The notes beneath the pieces were generated by a model. The model saw nothing but the letters and a program-made list of their open reading frames with translations. It was not told the DNA's origin and ran no database searches. Position numbers and translations under genes: made by a program. 64,000 nt of DNA from assembly GCF_003626735.1 (NCBI RefSeq), contig NZ_RBHX01000001.1:434001-498000 (forward strand), written 5' to 3'. The stretch is from Microbacterium sp. CGR2 (GTDB taxonomy: Bacteria; Actinomycetota; Actinomycetes; Actinomycetales; Microbacteriaceae). Shown piece after piece: positions 61,239 to 64,000 of this stretch (its first letter is position 1; each line of letters begins with the position of its first letter).

Positions 61239-62882
61239 ATGACGAGCCGTGCCGGCCTCCCCGCGGAGGAAACTGACCTGATCGACGTCGACGAGCTGAT
61301 CGCCGCATACTACGACCGCGTGCCGAACCCGGAGGTTCCGGCCGAGCGGGTCGTGTTCGGCACCAGCGGTCACCGAGGATCCTCGCTGTCGAACAGCTTC
61401 AACGAGACGCACATCCTCGCCACCACGCAGGCGATCGTCGACTACCGGGCGTCTCAGGGCATCACCGGCCCCCTGTTCCTCGGTCGCGACACCCATGCGC
61501 TCTCTCTGCCGGCGGAGCGCAGTGCGATCGAGGTGCTGCTCGCGAACGGCGTCGACGTGCGCGTCGACTCTCGCGACTCGTGGGTCCCGACGCCCGCCCT
61601 CAGCCATGCGATCCTCACCCACAACCGCCGCACCGACACCGCCACCACCGGGCAGGCCGACGGCATCGTCGTGACGCCGTCGCACAACCCGCCGCGCGAC
61701 GGCGGCTTCAAGTACAACCCCCCGCACGGTGGGCCGGCCGACACGGATGCGACGGGGTGGATCGCCGACCGCGCGAACGAGCTGATCGCGAAAGGCCTCG
61801 AAGGAGTGAAGCGCGAACGCTTCGCCGACGTCGACTGGGATGCGATCACCGGCTACGACTTCCGTGATGCCTACGTGCGCGACCTGGCCACGATCATCGA
61901 CATGGATGCCATCCGCCGCGCGGGCGTGCGCATCGGCGCCGATCCGCTGGGCGGAGCATCCGTCGAGTACTGGTCGCTGATCGCCGAGGTTCACGACCTC
62001 GACCTCACTGTGGTCAACCCGGATGTCGACCCGACGTGGCGCTTCATGACGCTCGACTGGGACGAGAAGATCCGCATGGACCCGTCCTCCCCCTCGGCGA
62101 TGGCGTCATTGGTCGAGAAGAAGGCCGACTACGACGTGCTCACCGGCAACGACGCAGACGCCGATCGACACGGCATCGTCACCCCGGATGCCGGTCTGAT
62201 GAACCCGAACCACTACCTCGCCGTCGCGATCGACTACCTCTTCTCGCATCGTTCGCAGTGGCCGCGTGATGCGGCCGTCGGCAAGACCCTGGTGTCGTCG
62301 ATGATCATCGATCGCGTCGCCGAATCCCTCGGACGTCGACTGCTCGAGGTGCCGGTCGGGTTCAAGTGGTTCGTGCCCGGACTGCTCGACGGGTCGGTCG
62401 CGTTCGGCGGCGAGGAGTCCGCCGGTGCCTCCTTCCTCCGCCACGACGGGTCGGTGTGGTCGACCGACAAGGACGGCATCCTTCTCTGCCTGCTTGCCGC
62501 CGAGATCATCGCGGTGACGGGCAAGACGCCGTCCCAGCGGTACGCCGAGCTCGAGCAGGCCTTCGGATCATCTGCGTACCAGCGGGTCGATGCACCTGCG
62601 ACACCCGAGCAGAAGGCGACGCTGTCGAAGCTGGCACCGGATGCGGTGACGGCGACCACCCTCGCGGGCGAGGAGATCTCGGCGAAGCTGTCGCACGCAC
62701 CCGGCAACGGCGCGGCGATCGGCGGCCTCAAGGTGCAGACCGAGCATGCGTGGTTCGCCGCCCGCCCCTCCGGTACGGAAGACGTCTACAAGCTGTACGC
62801 CGAGAGTCTGCGTGGCCCCGAGCATCTCGCCGAGGTGCAGGCCGAGGCCCGCGCGGTGGTGTCGGCAGCACTCGGCAGCTGA
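61239..62882 (+). CDS. pgm: phosphoglucomutase (alpha-D-glucose phosphate-specific)
   Basis: Enzyme of 547 aa, the length of E. coli Pgm. The catalytic phosphoserine is in TPSHNPP, the metal loop is NDADADRHG, the sugar-binding loop is GGEESAG and the phosphate-binding loop RPSGTED. Interconverts glucose 1- and 6-phosphate for glycogen and envelope sugars. ATG at 61239; longer in-frame starts overlap the pheA promoter region. Confidence 0.96.
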   Translation: MTSRAGLPAEETDLIDVDELIAAYYDRVPNPEVPAERVVFGTSGHRGSSLSNSFNETHILATTQAIVDYRASQGITGPLFLGRDTHALSLPAERSAIEVLLANGVDVRVDSRDSWVPTPALSHAILTHNRRTDTATTGQADGIVVTPSHNPPRDGGFKYNPPHGGPADTDATGWIADRANELIAKGLEGVKRERFADVDWDAITGYDFRDAYVRDLATIIDMDAIRRAGVRIGADPLGGASVEYWSLIAEVHDLDLTVVNPDVDPTWRFMTLDWDEKIRMDPSSPSAMASLVEKKADYDVLTGNDADADRHGIVTPDAGLMNPNHYLAVAIDYLFSHRSQWPRDAAVGKTLVSSMIIDRVAESLGRRLLEVPVGFKWFVPGLLDGSVAFGGEESAGASFLRHDGSVWSTDKDGILLCLLAAEIIAVTGKTPSQRYAELEQAFGSSAYQRVDAPATPEQKATLSKLAPDAVTATTLAGEEISAKLSHAPGNGAAIGGLKVQTEHAWFAARPSGTEDVYKLYAESLRGPEHLAEVQAEARAVVSAALGS

Positions 62883-62910
62883 ACGGAGTCGCTCGACGCT
62901 CGTCGAGCCG

Positions 62911-62974
62911 CGGCTCAGCGGGTGAAGCGCTCTGCGGGCGAAATGCGGCTCAGCGGGCGAAGCGCTCTGCGAGC
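62911..62974. repeat. 30-bp direct repeat at the glycerate kinase 3' end
   Basis: The segment at 62911-62940 repeats at 62945-62974 with two differences. The second copy encodes the last residues (AERFAR) of the glycerate kinase and its stop; the first lies beyond the stop. Confidence 0.8.
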
Positions 62975-64000
62975 CCGGCTCCGGCCGCATGAAGCCAGCG
63001 CGCGGGTGCGGCGAGAGAGTTCTCGGCACTGCCGGCGAGTTCGGTGAGGGAGACCGCTGCGGCGAATCCCGTGGTGTCGGCATCCGCCGTGATCCGCCCC
63101 GCGACGAGCGCCACCGGCACGCCGGCCGCCCTCGCGATATCGGACACGAAGGACGGGACCTTGCCCGCCGCCGACTGCCCGTCGAACGACCCTTCCCCGG
63201 TCACGACGACGTCGGCGTCACGCACCGCGGCATCCAGCCCCACCAGCTCGGCGACTTCGGCCGCACCAGGGGTCAGGGTCGCGCCCCACAGGTGCAGCGC
63301 GAAGCCGGCACCTCCGGCGGCTCCCGCCCCGGAGATCGTCGGGTCAGCGGGGACCAGGGCGGCAAGGCGCGCGAGGCCGGCGTCGGCTCGCGCGATGTCC
63401 TCGTGGCCGAGCCCCTTCTGGGGTCCGAACACGGCCGCCGCACCGGCGGCGCCGAGCAACGGGTTCGTGACGTCGGTGAGCACCACCGCTCCGCCATCGG
63501 GAAGGCCCCGCATCTCCTCGAGGTCGACGGACGCCAGGTCGTCCAGCCCGCGCGCACCCGGTGCGATCAGTGCGCCGGCCGCGTCGAGGAACCTGCCCCC
63601 GAGCGCGGTGAGCAGACCGACGCCGCCGTCGGTCGAGGCACTCGAGCCGATGCCGAGGGCGAGCCGGTCGACGCCGTGGTCGAGCGCGGCGACGATGGCC
63701 TGGCCGAACCCGGTCGTATCGGCATCCCAGGGGCGGCGCTCGTCGCCCAGCAGTTCGATCCCTCTCGTCGACGCGAGCTCCACCACCCCGGTGCCGTCTG
63801 CGAGGAGGAGCCAGTACGCCTCCACATCCTCACCCCGCGGTCCGGTGACGGTGACCGGCATCAGGCGCGCGGTGTCGTCGGCCGCCGCAAAAGCGGCGAC
63901 CGTGCCCTCCCCGCCATCGGCCATGGGACGCAGCACGATCTGCGAGGTCGCGGCGACGGCTCGCCACCCGGCGGCCACGGCGGATGCCGCCTCCGCCGCG
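62950..64000 (-). CDS. glycerate kinase (5' end beyond the window)
   Basis: C-terminal 350 residues of a GarK/GlxK-family kinase. Visible motifs: PMADGGEGT, GIGSSASTDGGVG (nucleotide or glycerate loop), VTGEGSFDGQSAAGKVP. It phosphorylates D-glycerate with ATP. The N-terminal residues (usually ~30) lie past the right edge, where the reading frame remains open (EAASAVAAGWRA). Convergent with pgm. Confidence 0.93.
   Translation of the reverse strand, partial: AAEAASAVAAGWRAVAATSQIVLRPMADGGEGTVAAFAAADDTARLMPVTVTGPRGEDVEAYWLLLADGTGVVELASTRGIELLGDERRPWDADTTGFGQAIVAALDHGVDRLALGIGSSASTDGGVGLLTALGGRFLDAAGALIAPGARGLDDLASVDLEEMRGLPDGGAVVLTDVTNPLLGAAGAAAVFGPQKGLGHEDIARADAGLARLAALVPADPTISGAGAAGGAGFALHLWGATLTPGAAEVAELVGLDAAVRDADVVVTGEGSFDGQSAAGKVPSFVSDIARAAGVPVALVAGRITADADTTGFAAAVSLTELAGSAENSLAAPARWLHAAGAGLAERFAR

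Noticed and set aside
1..64000. CRISPR arrays, rRNA, IS elements, integrases and phage genes.
   Set aside because: No regularly spaced repeats, rRNA sequence, transposase or integrase motif was found; tandem repeats present are short and explained separately.

Overview
The window reads as chromosomal DNA of a high-GC actinobacterium, most likely a Microbacterium or close relative in the Microbacteriaceae. This rests on the GC-rich third positions, frequent GTG starts with AGGAGG-type ribosome sites, a ClpC-type protease ATPase, cydABCD, a short ArgA-like N-acetyltransferase and large numbers of TetR regulators. The genus is an inference from style and gene content. I see no rRNA genes, CRISPR array, IS element or phage module. 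One tRNA (Ser, anticodon CGA) is present.

Layout. 1-5 kb: an HxlR/quinone-oxidoreductase pair, then a LacI-controlled unit of a DHDPS-family aldolase and an aberrant Nramp-like transporter. 5-16 kb: accessory single genes, many arranged as regulator plus target (ECF41-type sigma with an NmrA-like oxidoreductase; TetR with a hydrolase; TetR with a DUF2867 protein), plus a LuxR remnant, an uridine-kinase-like gene and a D,D-carboxypeptidase. 16.3-25.2 kb: a copper-resistance island (csoR, copB-type and copA-type ATPases, YHS protein, secreted His/Met protein, copZ, an MFS exporter and UspA), with four CsoR-like boxes that appear to tie the transcription units together. 25.3-28.7 kb: an accessory insertion with a Xre/RES toxin-antitoxin pair coupled to a GIY-YIG gene, ending inside a LuxR remnant, followed by a secreted bacteriocin-like protein and a small two-helix membrane protein.

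29.4-36.5 kb: a catabolic operon with cytochrome P450, [3Fe-4S] ferredoxin, ferredoxin reductase, APC permease, YtcJ-type amidohydrolase and TetR, facing a second TetR gene across a 17-bp palindrome. 36.6-64 kb is mostly core genome: tRNA-Ser, cydABDC (cytochrome bd oxidase and its ABC exporter), radA, a probable C-rich-loop small RNA, argA-like, clpC, three overlapping DUF2975-like membrane genes with a Xre gene, a DctA-like symporter, a CPA1 antiporter, a MerR/Hsp20 pair, a luciferase-like oxidoreductase, pheA, pgm and the C-terminal part of a glycerate kinase cut by the window edge.

The strongest unusual signals are two divergent, perfectly spaced ECF41-type promoters in one 77-bp gap; the C-rich-loop RNA; the RES/Xre/GIY-YIG insertion; the secreted Cys-rich hydrophobic protein with its small membrane partner; and the Nramp homologue that has lost its metal-site motifs.
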